Part shown: positions 34,201-48,100 of the stretch, piece by piece | Layout: the number at the start of each line of letters is the position of its first letter | How positions within the stretch are numbered: position 1 is the stretch's first letter | Origin: Lytechinus variegatus | Lineage: Eukaryota; Echinodermata; Echinoidea; Temnopleuroida; Toxopneustidae | Length of the DNA: 64,000 bases | Assembly: GCF_018143015.1 (NCBI RefSeq) | Contig: NC_054741.1 | Coordinates: 12,771,736 to 12,835,735, forward strand | Reading direction: 5' to 3' | The notes under the pieces: generated by a model | Seen by the model: only the letters and a program-made list of their open reading frames with translations | Told to the model about the DNA's origin: nothing | Databases searched by the model: none | Made by a program: the position numbers and the translations under genes

Positions 34201-37200
34201 GGCACTAAGGCTAGTAATGGCGAGTATATCGACTTATGGACTGTCAAAAACGCCCCATGCAAAAACTGTCATTGACAAGTCAAAGAAAACTAGAGAGAGG
34301 GGGAGGGGGAGACCTTTTTTTCTTGTTGCTCTGATTCAGGCATGCATTACATTCCCCTTGAACACAGGGAGACATTTTATCCACATTTGTCATCTGACAT
34401 CCAGCAACTTTCCTTGGTTTTGATTCGCCGAGAGCCGATAACTTACATGAAACAGTCCCCATTACATACCTTGTATTATAGAGAGCTGCTTTAACTGCAA
34501 GAGCAATGGCATCAAAGAGATTTCCTCCACATTCCAGTACAACTATATCAGCATAGAGTGTCCATACACATTGACCAGCTATAACGCACAATGATTTGTA
34601 GTCCAACATCTGCAAAATATATACCAAAGTGAAAAATATGAACATGGGTTGTTGCAAGAAACTTGCAATCATGTGATGTGGAAATTTTTACAAAATCATA
34701 TTGCTGCAATTAATTGCAAATTTAATGTTGATTGCAATATTACTTACACACAATACATTGCAGCCAAAATCTGCAGAATATATACCAAAAATTATCATAT
34801 TAGAATTAAGCATGTTTTAAGAAATATGCAATCAACTGCAAGGTTATTTTTTACACAAAATAAATTATAATTCTTGTAATTCATTTCACAATCAATATTG
34901 ATTGTCAGATTGCTCCTTGCAACAAAGTATACATTGGTTTGTTCTAAAAAAAGAATGGGGAATTAGGCATGGATTACAAGTTTCCTGCAGCAACTTCATG
35001 AATAGTCTTTTATTTTGCATATATAGCCACTTTATTTACAAAAAGAGGATAAAACAACTTTTACAAACTCCAAAATTCTATTTGTTTGAAAATGCAGATT
35101 TGACCTTCAATTTACAGGTATCTCACAATGTAATTGAGCATGAAATTGCACTGAACTATGGCTGGCCAATTATATCATGGGTTGTATCTTTAAAAAAATA
35201 ATTCTGGAATCATTTTGTTTAATCTGTAAATTCGTGACCAGGGATTGTGACTCACAAAAATCAATTTTAGAAAGCTATACATCACATCCATAAAATTGAT
35301 TTTATTTAGATTAAAACTGATTTAAGTTGTATTAAAGTGAATCACCTTCAACTCCATGATAACCTTTAAGAGTACAACCATGAAAACACACTATAGGATA
35401 CTTGGCTTGCTATAGTTCATCAAACATTCTTTCATTTATAGAACACCCTTGTTGAATTGTATAAATTGCAATATTCATATATTTAACCTGATCTACAGAC
35501 AAGCACAAATATCCCCTGCGTATGTTATTAAACCTATTAGCAACCTCCATTGCAAAAAAAATCTGATTCTGCATGACTTTTGAAGATGCTATTGTCCTAC
35601 CTTTTCATTTTTGTAGACAAGCCCAAGCATGTTGGATATCTCTCCTGCCAGCTCATCTCCGCCCCGCCCGGCAAACTTGGGTGATGCGTTGGCTGAGAAG
35701 TCTACAAAGAATTCTATTGTGCCGCAGGAAGGATTTAATTGATTAGGTGGTCCCATTTCAGCTTTAACACCAACTAAAACCTTTTCAATTAAAAACACAT
35801 TGAGAAAAAATGTGACAAATTAGAAATAAAAGTGTTCAAAATAAAAAAAAGATAGGGAGGAACAGAAGTATAACGCCAAAGATAAAGGATCTAGGTGGAT
35901 ATTTGACTGCATGCATTCAATATGCTTCTGCATTTGCAAGATTAAGAATTTAAAACACATTTTACTTCTAAAATTTTCAAATAATGACCTTTGACCATGT
36001 CAGTATTTGAAAACACAATGTCCCCAGCACCCATCTATGGTGGGTAAAGGCATTAAAAAAAACACAAGGAGAGTAAAGGATTGAAAATTCTGATATATTT
36101 ATAATGATGCAACCTCACACTTTCATGCTATTAAAATTGCCAATTTCAATAACATGGAAAGTTTAGTAGGAATTTTGAACATATCATATACAGTGTATTT
36201 CATTACCAGTACTACGCTTTTGAGTCAAATATTTACTGATATGTTTTTATAGAAATTTTTCTTAAAACAAAAAAGTGTTTTTCAAGTTAGTGAGTCTTTG
36301 AGCCTTCAGTTGCTAGGCATGGTTTAGTCAATTCTCAGAGCATGAATTAATTTTATTTCATTTAATTTCATTTTTTTAAATATTCAATTGAACAATATAA
36401 ATCATGATAGCTGTGTACCTCACACTTACACACAGATACTTCCCATGTTCAGATTACGGTATCCCCCGCTTCCTGGGACATCATCAGGGGGATAACTGTA
36501 ATTGTTCCACTCATATAAAATTTTTATGTTAACTTCCTTTAGCTTTTTAGTGATTCAGCCAATCACTAAAACATGCCTATGAAGGAATGTGCAATAAACT
36601 GGGAAGTTTAATTCCATCTCATTTTCAATTGTCTTTCTTTTGACATTTTGTGACTTTGGATTCAGAAACAAATTGATGCAAGTGTCGATAGCCTCACTGT
36701 GACTGAACCAATCTTCTAACTATTGACAAGTACTTGGTAAAGATTATTGAATCTAGCCTATGTAAAAATATTGTTCATTTTGACTGAGTGGAATATGTGC
36801 AGTTAGATTAGTTTTTTTTTAACCCAGTTTAGGATGAAAGTAGACAAAGCAGGAATAGACCAATTGGCAATTTACCAGTTAAACATACCTGTGTGTTTGA
36901 AAGCTTCAATCTTGCAGATCCACTTGTGTTGGACACTACTCCACATTCCAATTCAAAGTTTCGATAAGATAGGCATGTTCTCCCATCTGACCGCAGGTCA
37001 TCCTAAAGGTAAGAGAGGGAAAATCAATCTTAAAAATTAACTTTACTGATATCAAAGTGAAATGAATATTTAGCATTGGTCATCCAAGAGGGTAAGAGAT
37101 CCTAAATTTTCTAAATTCATATATGTGGCCGAAAAATATGCTGGAATATAGCGAATTTCGATGACAAAATGATCAGGATCAGGTTCTTCGACAGCTCGAT

Positions 37201-38843
37201 CGACGTCAGCGCAGCTACAGCTGAGTGAGCGAACGTGCCAGCCAATCCGTTCCCTCAGCTGTAGCTGACGGCAACTGAAGCAGAACTTGGCTGATCCCGT
37301 CTGTTTGTCATCAAATTTTGCTTTTTTCCAGCTTATTCTTCAAAAAGGTGGTAGGCTGATTATATATGATATAAATTTATCTTTATTTCTTCTTTTTCCC
37401 CCATCAAAAAGCAAAATTTAGGAGTAACTGAGGGAGTGCAAAAGTGCTCCCTTTCTCCATAGACATAGTCCCTGTAACGTTAGCAACACCAACGGCAACG
37501 GCCATATTTGCGGTAATTTGCTCCAGAGTCCAGGAAATCATGATTTGAATCAAAATTTGAATCGTGATTCAAAACACAAACATGTATCACAATATCACAG
37601 AATCTGCGTTTAGACGACTTCATTCCAATGCTGTTTCTCCACGGGCCAATCTTTTGTGCGCATCACTATTAAATGCGCAGTGCGATAGAGGAAATTTCTC
37701 GCACGCGTTTCGGCTCTCGAAAAATCTTTTACTTCCAGAATTCAGTCTATAGTATTATACCTCATTTTGTCTACTTCTATCATAGGGTCCATGCTTCTAT
37801 TCATCTTTTTGGTTTTTCAAAAATAGTGTTCGGAAGTGAAATTCAGCGTAGATCCACTTTCATATTGACACTGTTATTAAACTCAACAACTGAGATCATT
37901 GTCCAGTTAATTCATTTACTAGAACTTGAAGTTGAAGACATGACCAAAAAATGAATAGTGGACGATGTGATGACCAACAAAGAACTTGAACATGATCCAA
38001 GAAACGCATGCATAGCACATAATTGTACATACACTGAGCATATAGAGCGCCTAATTGAGCTTTACAATAGTCACACTGAAAATAGCCCGACACAGTGAAT
38101 CATGATTTAAATCACAATTGCGTTTATAAGAGGCTTGTTCGTTCGTGAGTCTACAGAAACGTCTTTCCAAACGCCCCTTTTTCCGTGTTTCATGTTTGTG
38201 ATTTGAAAGACGTTTATTTTCACTTTTGACTAAATCAATCAATCAAGATTCTGCAGCTGCAGGATCATGATTTGTATCATGATTCAAGTATAAAAAGTGG
38301 CGCATAAACGCACCCTCATTCTTGTCACCACACACTTGTTCACTGCTACCACCCTGCCTGTGGGGAATCTAGAGTTAGGACTATGGTATGCCAATGTTGT
38401 ACAGAGCACACACTGTAAAAAATCATTAAAATATCACTTTTGTGACCAAAATTACTAATTTTCATACAGTTGCAATTTATTTTTCATTAGTAACTTAGGA
38501 ATAATTTTTTCATTCACCAGAGCGCTCAAAAACTTGAATTTTGGGCATATATTTGTGTACGCCCTCTATTGGTGGAAAGTAAGGCCAAGTGAAAAAAGAA
38601 AGTAGTTGATCGTCCGGGTTTTTTTGAGAGCGGTGATGAGGGAGGTCCTTACTATTTGCTATATTACTATTTTTTTTATAAACAAGGAGGCATTTTCTCG
38701 GCCCGTTTTTGACATTAGTGATGAGGGAGGTCCTTACTATTTACTATTTTTTTGCTATTTTTTTATTCAAATGGTTGTCAGGCCATGTCAAGCTCGAAAT
38801 ATGTGATTGATGCATGCTCAATATTAATAATAAATGAGTAGAA

Positions 38844-38890
<47 letters not shown>

Positions 38891-41800
38891 TAAATATATA
38901 TACATACAATTGATTGGAAATCTATGGAAAATGTATTATGCAATAAAAATCTATCGATGTATTTAAATACTGATATATACCGGTACTGTATTGTAAAACA
39001 AAACGTTCATGTCAAGTGAATGATTTAAACATTATTCTATATTAATATAGAATATATATATATATATTAATATATTGTTGCCTGAAGATCGCATCTGCGT
39101 GAAACTCCGAGTAGCACATCAATAAAGTACTGATGAACCACACGTTATCTGTGTAACTTTATTTATTTTATATTTATATATATATATATTATAAAGGTAA
39201 AAAATGCATGGGGGTTGGGTCATTTTTATTTCCATGGAGCCATGTTTAGTTTTCCAGAGCCAATCTCTTTTTTAGTTCTGGGCATGGTTTCTCATCGCAG
39301 TTTTCCAGCTACTTGTATATTCATTAACATGTTGTTTAATACTGTTAAATTTTTATTCATTTTTTAATTGATATCAAATGTTAAATGATGATTGAATTAA
39401 TTGTTAATTGTTCACATAATATTTATCATTTCATGTTTGTAATTGTGTTAGATATAATTACTAATTTTTACAATTTTCCATCAAATTGAATAGAAGAATA
39501 AAATTTATCAAATTTGAACAGAATTGGCACTTCTAGGAATACCATTAATGATTTTCAATCTTCATATAGAATAACCCACTTGAAATTTATGAATATTCAA
39601 TGCACTGCCTGCTGACGTTAGAAAACTCAATTGATTTCACAAATTCACATGATGTGTAGGCCCTGGGACTTTCGGGTTTTTTTCTCTTCGGGTACCCGTG
39701 GTAATTTTCGGGCGGGTACCCGAAAATCATGTTGCTCGAAATATGACTGGTGGAAAAACCCCATTGGTGACGTCATCAAGCCAATGCGATGCAGGCCAAT
39801 TTATGAATGAAAATATAGTAAGCATGCGCATTGCGAGCCTCCCGTGCGCCACGCAGTATTCCATCGAAACAAGTCTGCAATACTCTGTCACCTCGTACGA
39901 AAAATCGACCTACAATTCCACTTTTCTATATTTTATATGAATTATAAAAGGTATTCTCAGAGGATCTGTTTTCTCACCGATACCGCACAGGTAAGCAAAT
40001 ATTTATAACTTCTTGCTTTTCCGTCAAAATCGTACGAAGTAGCGTCGATATTACATCGTGTTCGTGAGTTTGTAGAATCTATCGCTACGTGAACAAAGTC
40101 AATTGATTTCCGGGTTTCGGAGCGTCAAATGTGCCAGCCAATCACGATCGTGTTACCATTTTCGGTTTATGATGAACTGAAAATGGTATCAAGAACGTGA
40201 TTGGCTGGCGCCTCGTCTGCTCCGAAACCCGGAAATCAGTTGACTTTGTTCACGTAGCGATAGATTATACAAACTCACAAACACGATGCAACATCGACGC
40301 TACTTCGTAAGATTTTGATGGAAAAGCAAGAAGTAATAAAATTTGCTTACCTGCGTGGTATCGGTGAGAAAACAGATCCTCTGAGAATACCTTTCATAAA
40401 TCATATGAAATAAAGGAAAGTGGAATTCTAGGTCGATTTTGGTACGAGGTGACAGAGTATTGCAGACTTGTTTTGATGGAATACTGCGTGGGCTGGGCTT
40501 GCAATGCGCATGCTTACTATATTTTCATTCATAAATTGGTTTGCGTCGCAGTGGCTGGATGACGTCACTGCGCTGCAAAAGAAACATGGCGACGATTGAA
40601 CGATCTCAGTCACATCATCATCATCAGATCACTTGAAAAACTAGTATATTTATGGATATTTCGAGGGTAATTGGTGAGATTCAAAATGAGACTTGTGTAC
40701 TTTTGTGAAGAGTTTACAATCATGTCTTACACTACGCAATACAAATCAAATGTACGTTATACTGGTGAGCAATTTTCGGGTATCGGGTACTGATTTTTCT
40801 ACCCGGGTACCCGAGGCTTCCGGGCGGGACCCGGGTTTTAGTCCCAGCCCTAATGATGTGCCAGCACAGTCAATAACAACATCCCAGCACACAAGTCATG
40901 CATAACCCAACAGAGTCACAACAAGCACAGTCAATCATAGACCAAAAGCTTCGGTCTCTGTTATGTTGGTTGTTCAGCTGAACTCCGTTGGCTTCACTCA
41001 CCAAATACAGAGACCGAAGTTCTAGCGCGATCTGTACAGGGACTCAATGGCCATATGTTTATGTACTTATGATCGGATAAAACGGGGAAGTGAATTTGCG
41101 CGACAGCTGAGGTAAGTCACTGTTTTTGTCCCTTTTAACTTGATTTTTCTCAGTTTTTTGGCTATCAATGCCAAGAGGGGATATTAATTTGCATTTTGGT
41201 CGCATGAATTTTCAAATTTTTTATTCATTAAAGACAAAAATTGAAGAGCCCCGATGGGGGGATTTTGCATTGCAAGTCCCCTAATGGTGGGTGCACGATA
41301 GCGAGCCGTCTGTGTATGAGGAGAATTTTTTTTAAAAATGTTATAAAACTCCTCGAAACAGACGGCTGCCAGCTGTCTAAGTCAATCACCGTTACACACA
41401 TCGAAGTACAGGTGCTATCACTCACCAAAAAACCCGCCGAAATACAAATTTACGTCATTAAAATTGATTTTTCTGCGCCATATTTCCAAAGCAGGCAACA
41501 GATTAGTTCAGATTCAGGAAGCGGGGTCCCCGAAAATGCACTATTATGAAGATATCTGTGATCTTCCCCGGATCTTCCCCGAGTTTGCAAACTTTATTTT
41601 CTTACTAATTTATGAAGGTATCTTCAAAATTCCAATAGAAAACCAAATCAGAATTTTTTTCTTTCCTGCAGTTAGGGCGATATCGGACTTTGCAATTGTT
41701 TTTGAAGTTGCGAGAGAGATCCCAAACCACATGAGAGCAAATCGCTCGCCAATTTTGTGATTTTTTTCACTATTCAGCAGCCATAAAAATAGTAAATATC

Positions 41801-44137
41801 AAGAAAATTGATGCTGCAATGAAAAAGGGAACATCAAAAAGGAAATTCCCGATTTTTTTTTTTTTAACCAATTTTTGAAAATAGTAAATATCAAAAATTT
41901 CCATGCGGCGGCCAAAATAGATGTCAACTACTTTCTTTTTTTACTTGGCCTAATATGGCAAGAAAATTTTCATTTTTTGATCTCTATTCAGGCCTCTACA
42001 AAAATTTTTTTCGTCACTTGCCCTGTTGGGCAAGTCATGAAAAAATTTGCTTGCCCGATAGAAAAAACTGCTTGCCCAATTTTTAATAATTTTTTTCATT
42101 ATGACGGCACTACTCTTATTTTTATTAAGGTATACAAAATAACAATTGAGAATCATGTCCACTATAAAAGAACACACATTGAAAAGGATATTTTCAGCAA
42201 CGTAGGCCTGAGTCTTAACGTTTATTTTAGAGAAGAAGAAAAAATCGATATTTTATGGGCATTTATGGTTTAAAAAAACCCTTCAACAAAAGTTGCTAAT
42301 ATTTCATATTTTGCATCTTTAAATCCACGAAATGGCTACCTGCTTACCATATTTACTTAGAAATAATTTCATTTACCGTAGTTGGAAACTATAAAGAAAG
42401 CCAGTGAAAAATGTTCAGCTCTTAATTAGTTGGAAACCATCAAGTCTTTTCTTCATCATTTTATGATGTTGCACTCAGTCAATAATTTTTATCTACATGT
42501 ACATGTACATGTTTTCACATGCTACTTTTTTTCTATTTTGAGGAATACCTGTTCACTTATTAATGAATTTAATACTAACATTGTTTAATATTGTATGATT
42601 TTTAAGTAATTTTTTTTCACTATGCTTAGAATCTTTGGCGTGTGTGTGTGTGTGTGTGCGTGTTTGTGTGGGTGTGACTGTGAGTTGAACTTTGATATAA
42701 TTGAATTCAATATCTAATTTCTACCTCGCCTATTCCAGTACAATAAACTGTACTCGGCCATGTAATAAAGGCCCACATACCCTAACTTTTCCTGAAGTTA
42801 TTTGAAAACGCAGACTTCTACGAAAATTGCATTTCTCTATGGGGGAGTCTAAATTCGGTGAGAATGTATTCACTAATAACTTAAATATACATGACAATGA
42901 AGAAATCATCAAACTTTATTGGAAGTTTTGAATAATATACCCGAAATGTAAACTCTGTCTAAAACAGAAAATCACCATATCTGAGCTGAGCGAATTGTGT
43001 GCCCAGAGCTCTGGCAGAGAGATCAGAGCTAGCTAGACTGGCTAGTTGAGTAAGTACGCTGGTGCCGCCTCCCGCCGGCCTTGTAAATAGATGGAGCTTT
43101 GTTTGATGATTTATTGTCTGATATTTACCTCATCCCCTCAAAAAGGAAAACAAATGAATTTTAAGTTATAATTAACAAATACGGCAAGTTATTTTGGATG
43201 TTAATAGGCCGTTTTGAAAAGCAAAGCCGAATGACAACTCACCAATGCGAGGTTACTAGACTCTGTGATTTATTTCCTGTGTAATTCTAATTATTTTATC
43301 ACAGAATTGTGATATCGGAAGGGGGAAAATGTGCATTAGAAATTGCACATGATGGTAGTCATAATGGACCCCTATACTACATTCATCTGTTTTCCAGCCA
43401 TTGCGTTGATTTTTTTCATACCTGGTACCATGTGTATGGAAATACGTGGTACAGAAAAAATAACGCAATTTCGAAATTTGAAACTGCGCTATTCGCTATT
43501 TTTTAAGGCTTATTCATGATTTTGAGTGTGGATTTTTGATGATTTATGGAAAAACGAGGTACGGTACAGAAAAGAAGACGCAACAACCACTTGCCCGATC
43601 GCGATCGGGCAATTGACTTTGAGAAGTGCTTGCCCGCACGTCATTTTCACTTGCCCCGGGCAAGCGGGTTTGTCGCGCCCTGTCTATTTTTAATTAAGAA
43701 AAAAATGATTTCAAGAATCAAATTTAAATAAGAGCCAAGTTGTATGAATAATAGATGTAATGGAAACTGTCAGTGTAAAAAAATCAAGCATTTGCCCCAA
43801 AGAAAGAGAAAATAAGCCAAACATTGCCTCCATTATTTTGCCACACATGGAGATATAACTGAGATCAAGGTTACATTATAACCTTGTTCATTGAATGAGT
43901 GTCACCACAGTTCAAACAAAGTGATTGAATTGAAGACTGTGCAGCTGTGCCAGAGTGTGAGGTAGAGAAAATTACAAACAGAAAAATCAGCGTATGGGAC
44001 TGAACTAGTTATATATCAAGACAAAACTTGAAATAAAATAACAGTGACACGGAATATTGGACAGTATTAATACCACTAACCTTAATTCCATGTATTATAA
44101 ATGTCTTTTCGCCTTCACCCAATTGAACTGAAGCCAT
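31236..44137 (-). CDS. EXOSC7: Exosome complex component RRP42
   Basis: RNase PH-fold subunit of the six-subunit ring of the RNA exosome, which degrades and processes RNA in nucleus and cytoplasm (family knowledge; the animal ring is thought to be catalytically inactive). Exons in order: 44081-44137, 36889-37002, 35601-35780, 34470-34609, 32938-33061, 31925-32080, 31236-31331 (stop 31236-31238). Phases agree and the product is 288 residues against 291 in human. Diagnostic blocks: N-terminus MASVQLGEGEKTFIIHGIK, DLRSDGRT, VSNTSGSARLKL (exon 2), LVGVKAEMGPP and FAGRGGDEL (exon 3), LECGGNLFDAIALAVKAAL (exon 4), HIVDATLEEEACS (exon 6). Exon 7 encodes the tail with KQIGKDL and SKKGREM. Intron 1 is 7.1 kb and hosts two hAT-like elements. 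The terminal exon is repeated downstream (see 30850-31235). Confidence 0.96.
32340..32738 (-). repeat. Dispersed repeat, copy 2 (inverted relative to 6.1 kb)
   Basis: Reverse complement of the 6113-6503 repeat with moderate divergence. Located in EXOSC7 intron 5. The minus-strand frame 32279-32542 lies in it and is a by-product. Confidence 0.8.
33960..34190. repeat. Small inverted-repeat sequence with ACAATTGCTCC ends
   Basis: ATGACAATTGCTCCGCTCTAAA near 34017 is roughly mirrored by AGCCTGGAGCAATGGTCAC near 34155, with CCTAAC/CCCTAACCC-like repeats between. In EXOSC7 intron 4. Likely MITE remnant. Confidence 0.45.
37537..38310. repeat. Repeat region with ATCATGATTTGAATC palindromes
   Basis: ATCATGATTT...ATCATGATTC-like palindromes occur at about 37539, 38099 and 38264, each followed by a GCGTTTA-type sequence (37603, 38122, 38306 inverted). 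In EXOSC7 intron 1. Looks like overlapping copies of one palindromic repeat. Confidence 0.45.
38615..38770. repeat. Two-copy tandem duplication
   Basis: GTGATGAGGGAGGTCCTTAC occurs at about 38631 and 38719, each followed by TATTTRCTAT and T-runs; the unit is about 88 bases. In EXOSC7 intron 1. Confidence 0.7.
38849..38888. repeat. (TA)n microsatellite
   Basis: About 20 TA dinucleotides; further short TA runs lie near 39050 and 39175. Confidence 0.9.
39657..40852. mobile_element. hAT-like fold-back element, perfect 8-bp target duplication
   Basis: Starts TAGGCCCTGGGAC and ends GTCCCAGCCCTA, flanked by ATGATGTG on both sides (39649-39656, 40853-40860). Subterminal GGGTACCCG motifs occur on both ends. 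The interior is one large inverted repeat: 39780-40145 pairs with 40160-40590, including TCTGTTTTCTCACCGATACC and ACGTGAACAAAGTCAA. An 8-base duplication with such termini is typical of hAT elements. No transposase, so it depends on another copy. In EXOSC7 intron 1. Confidence 0.88.
40925..41020. repeat. Palindromic repeat around CTTCGGTCTCTGT
   Basis: AGCTTCGGTCTCTGTTATG pairs with ACAGAGACCGAAGTTC; the loop includes TTGGCTTCACTCACC, also seen in related form beside the palindromes at 12.65 and 13.78 kb. Confidence 0.6.
41989..43682. mobile_element. hAT-like element with CTTGCCCG subterminal motifs
   Basis: Left end CAGGCCTCTACAAA and inverted right end CAGGGCGCGACAAA. The flanks TCTCTATT and TCTATTTT match at six of eight bases. 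Both ends carry repeated CTTGCCCG or CGGGCAAG motifs (about 42019-42080 and 43590-43670), including CCCGATCGCGATCGGG. No transposase seen. The interior shows a (TG)n near 42640. In EXOSC7 intron 1. Confidence 0.65.
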
Positions 44138-45126
44138 CTTAGGTCAAAAATCTAAAGAAGCTAGTCAAGAGAGTCAAACTTTGTCTTTGTTTGGATCGGT
44201 CTCGGCACAAACAGCGACTACGGTAAAGTGCACGTGCAAAAATAAGTTACGCAATCGATACGTGTCGTGAGTGCAGGGGGGGGGGGGCACGGAAATAAAA
44301 TGATTCCGTGGGGGAGGTGTTACGTGTACTCCTGTCAGATACATCTCCATAAGGTCAACGTATCAACAGAACCTAAACGTTTTAATTTTCTTCATGGTGA
44401 ACATATTGTGACATATCCTGCGGACAGCTGGGATACTTCACCCGAATCATTCCAACCATGTGATCCTTTTACTCTTTAACATATTTTCTCTTATTTTGCT
44501 CTTGATTTTTCCTTTTCTATCTTTCCCCCTTTTGACTTAATCTCTTTATTTCTGACACTCTTTACCTTTTTCTCTTTTGCATACCTATCTCTTTATTATA
44601 TTATTAAGTTTTGTTCCACTCTCTTTCTCACTCTTCTTTCTTGTTTTTCTTTTCTTTTCCTGCATCATCAGTTGCAGTTATGCTCTTTCCACTCACACAC
44701 ACACACCCTCACCTACTCATATATCTATTTCATTTAATTGTGCTTTATTTCTATTTTTATCATTGGCGTTTATCTCTTTTTATTTGTGCTCTTGTTTCAA
44801 CCTCAACCATTGCATAAAGTCGATACAGTAATCTTTCTTAAAGTTTTTTTTTTACAGACCATTCTCCTTTTTGAAAAGTGAGTGTATGTAATACTAGTAA
44901 GTACTGCACATTTGCACAATGTAATCTACTGAAAAAAGTGATTTAATCAATTTACATATTTTGCTAAATGTCTGAGTGAGCACTCTGAAGAAAAATAAAA
45001 TCTGGTGGGCATAGTTTGCTCTGTTTACACAGGTTCAGGATAAAATGATCACAATGACATTAGAATAATACAAACAAATGAAGACAAAATACATGACAGC
45101 AGAAACATCAAATTCATTCATGTTTG
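44138..45126. other. Upstream of EXOSC7
   Basis: The first 130 bases before the EXOSC7 start include CpG-containing sequence (CACGTGCA, ATCGATACGTG) that may be the promoter; no TATA box is evident. A G-run lies at 44276-44287 and a C/T-rich tract at 44480-44700. No coding sequence supported. Confidence 0.4.
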
Positions 45127-48100
45127 TATTTATTTCTCTTCAGAAAATATGACATAACATATTGTCAATGTAGATTATAAATTAGATACTGCCCACCTAT
45201 TTCCCATCAGAAAAAAATGAAAGAGAGCAATACAACTGCCAGAATGAAAGTAACCAACATATGGTATTTGATGTTCAAATTTGATTATTTTTAATTCTCA
45301 TCTTTTACACTGATCACTAAAGAAATAAACAGTTAACAAAATATCTTCTTCCAAAATATGAAGGTCCAATTGGTCAAAAAGGAATGCAACCAACTATTTC
45401 AACATGATAAAACATATGAGCCTCATTAGTTTCCAGTTTTACCCAATTGAGTATATCAAGAAGAAAAAAATTCACATCACAATATTGTTCTTTCAATAGT
45501 AATGTTCATTCTAAAAGTAAATTGACTGGAATATCATTACTACAATTGAAATAATTGATCTCTTAGAAAAACATCTGTAATTGAGTTTTTCACAATGAAT
45601 GAAATATGCATATCTTTCACAGACAAGGAAGTCTATGAATGTCTATTGGTAATACTTATAAAATGATACCCAGAAAGTATATCTATAAATCCATTTAAAG
45701 AAATCTGAATATATTAATTCTATTTACAAGATAAGATTTCTTTAAACAGCAATTAATCTCAATAAATAAGAGCGTATACTGTATACATGTCCCAGAATAA
45801 ACATACTCCCTTTGTGCTTGCATTAAAGATACATTGAATTTACTGAAATATTGAAAAACATAAAAGAGAAAAGCCAACAAAGTTTATACAATACTAATTG
45901 ACTAGTTACATCAAAGCATACCAAAAATAAAACAGCTTGACTTCTCACAGCACATTACAGTATTCTTGGGAATTAGAATGTAGAATTATTCTTTGAAGCA
46001 ATTTGACAACAATTAATTCACCAAAAATAAAATGGCAACCAGAACTCTCTGCATAATTTTTTATCACTCAGGAAAAAACATATTAAATACTAAATATCAC
46101 CCATAAAGGCTTTACCGCATGTGTTTATACTGAACTTGTAATATATTACATTACTATATGCATTTAATTATGAAAATAAGTGAATTGAAAAACATTTATT
46201 GAACGAGTGACCACTATTACTTGTATTTTTTAAAGAAATAAATCAAGGATAAAAATGTGAAGTAAGAATATCTATTTGAAACTATTTATGTCACACAAGC
46301 ATTTAATCATATAATAGTGTTGCAGTCAAACACAATGTACAAGGCACTACAGCTACATATTCAAATTGCAAGACATAGAAATGCAAACAGCTCCAGCCTA
46401 GTTAACCAGAGATCATAGAATCAATCATTTCTTCTCTGACAAGAAAATATCAATTAGACCAAATTGATAGTAGACCAGGGGCCTGTAACAGAAAGCTTAG
46501 CAATGATCGTGGAACATTTTTCTACGTTTGATTCCATTGACTACAATGTACAATTCATCTTGAAAATCAAGCACATGATTAACTGCTAACCTTTGTGTTA
46601 CGGGAACCACATGGCACTAGCGTACCTAAGGGGGGAGGGGGGCATATTGCCCCCCCCCCCCTGACAAGTCACAACTCATGCAGACGATGTATCCCTGCCC
46701 CCCCCCCCCCCGACGAGTCACAACTGATCCTGACAAGCCACAACTGGCCCCTTGTTTTGAACTTGAAGACCTTTTTTTTTGCTTGTCGATTTGTTTTCTG
46801 GTACGAAATCCTTTATTTGTGGTTGAGGCATGCCACTGCCAGATGGATTCAGAAATAGAGGTGACATCTATTCAATCCACATAAGTTGTATAGTGAAAGA
46901 TTGTATTACCAAACGTGTGCATTAATTTACACATAAGAAAATAGTCTCAATGCGCTTAAAACTTGGCAACATCCTTGCAAATGAAATTTAAATAGAAATA
47001 TGATGAAAAGGCACCAATTTTATTTTCAAATTCGTTTTATCTCAAATTAAAAAAACATATGACTAATTGATCAGTGATTATGTGAATTATCCAAAATTTC
47101 CCACAGAAAACACACCCCCACACATTTGGTAAGATATTATCATTTTCAAGGGAACAAAATATTTCACATGCCAAGAGGGTGCGATCTGAAGCTCATATAT
47201 AAAAAGAAAACTAATCTCGACAAAAATTTTACAACTTTATTTTTTGTAGGTATTTATCAATGGTGGAAGTATGATAAATTACAAGAAAATATTGTTTTTT
47301 ATATGATCAAGTTTATGAAAAAAAGTTTGGTAATATGATCCAAAGATATAATCACTATAATACTTATAGGTCATGTAATCAAGTCTTCAGCAAAAAATTA
47401 GATTTTCTATCTCTTATTAATCCAAACCCTCTCAAGCAGCAGATTTCTGAGGTTCCAAGATATATAGCTTAGGCAGGGTTATCTGTGACATCTAGTCATC
47501 ACGTAAGCGTAATGAGGTGAAATAAAAGAACCTTAATTAGTTCTTGAAACTTTCCTTCTTTAAGACCTCTAATTAACTAGGCTGTCCCATAAGCAAGCAG
47601 CACAACAATGATTAGAATTATTCAAATTTCAGTGAACAAACAAACTTTGTGAGGAAGCTTTAAAGTGCCTGTCTGCATGTACTTATCAAGATAGTCAGAT
47701 GTTTTATCTTGTCGAGTTGACTTACAATAGCTATATTATGTTGACTTATTACCCTTGAGGGTAGACATGGAGACAAATGATATCTTCCTGCATGGTCTTC
47801 TGAAAGCTATACATCGGCATGGCAACATAATTTATCATATCTCGTCAACTTTTAATGAGTTACATAACTAATGCTGCCATGATGACCTGTAACATTTCAG
47901 AAGACAATTCGGGAAAATACTTGATGTCTCAATGTCAACTTGCAATTTTAAATATGTCAACTTGCAATTTTGAATATGTCAACATGATTAGGAAGTTTAA
48001 GACAAGATTAAGTATATCGCCATCTTGTCCAGTAGAATGATGCTTCTGTAAATTCAACATCCAGAAAACATGGCAGCTTTTAATGCTTTAACTTTCTCAT

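Noticed and set aside
41875..42273. 132-residue plus-strand frame
   Set aside because: Spans the boundary of the CTTGCCCG element; no domain and AT-driven composition.
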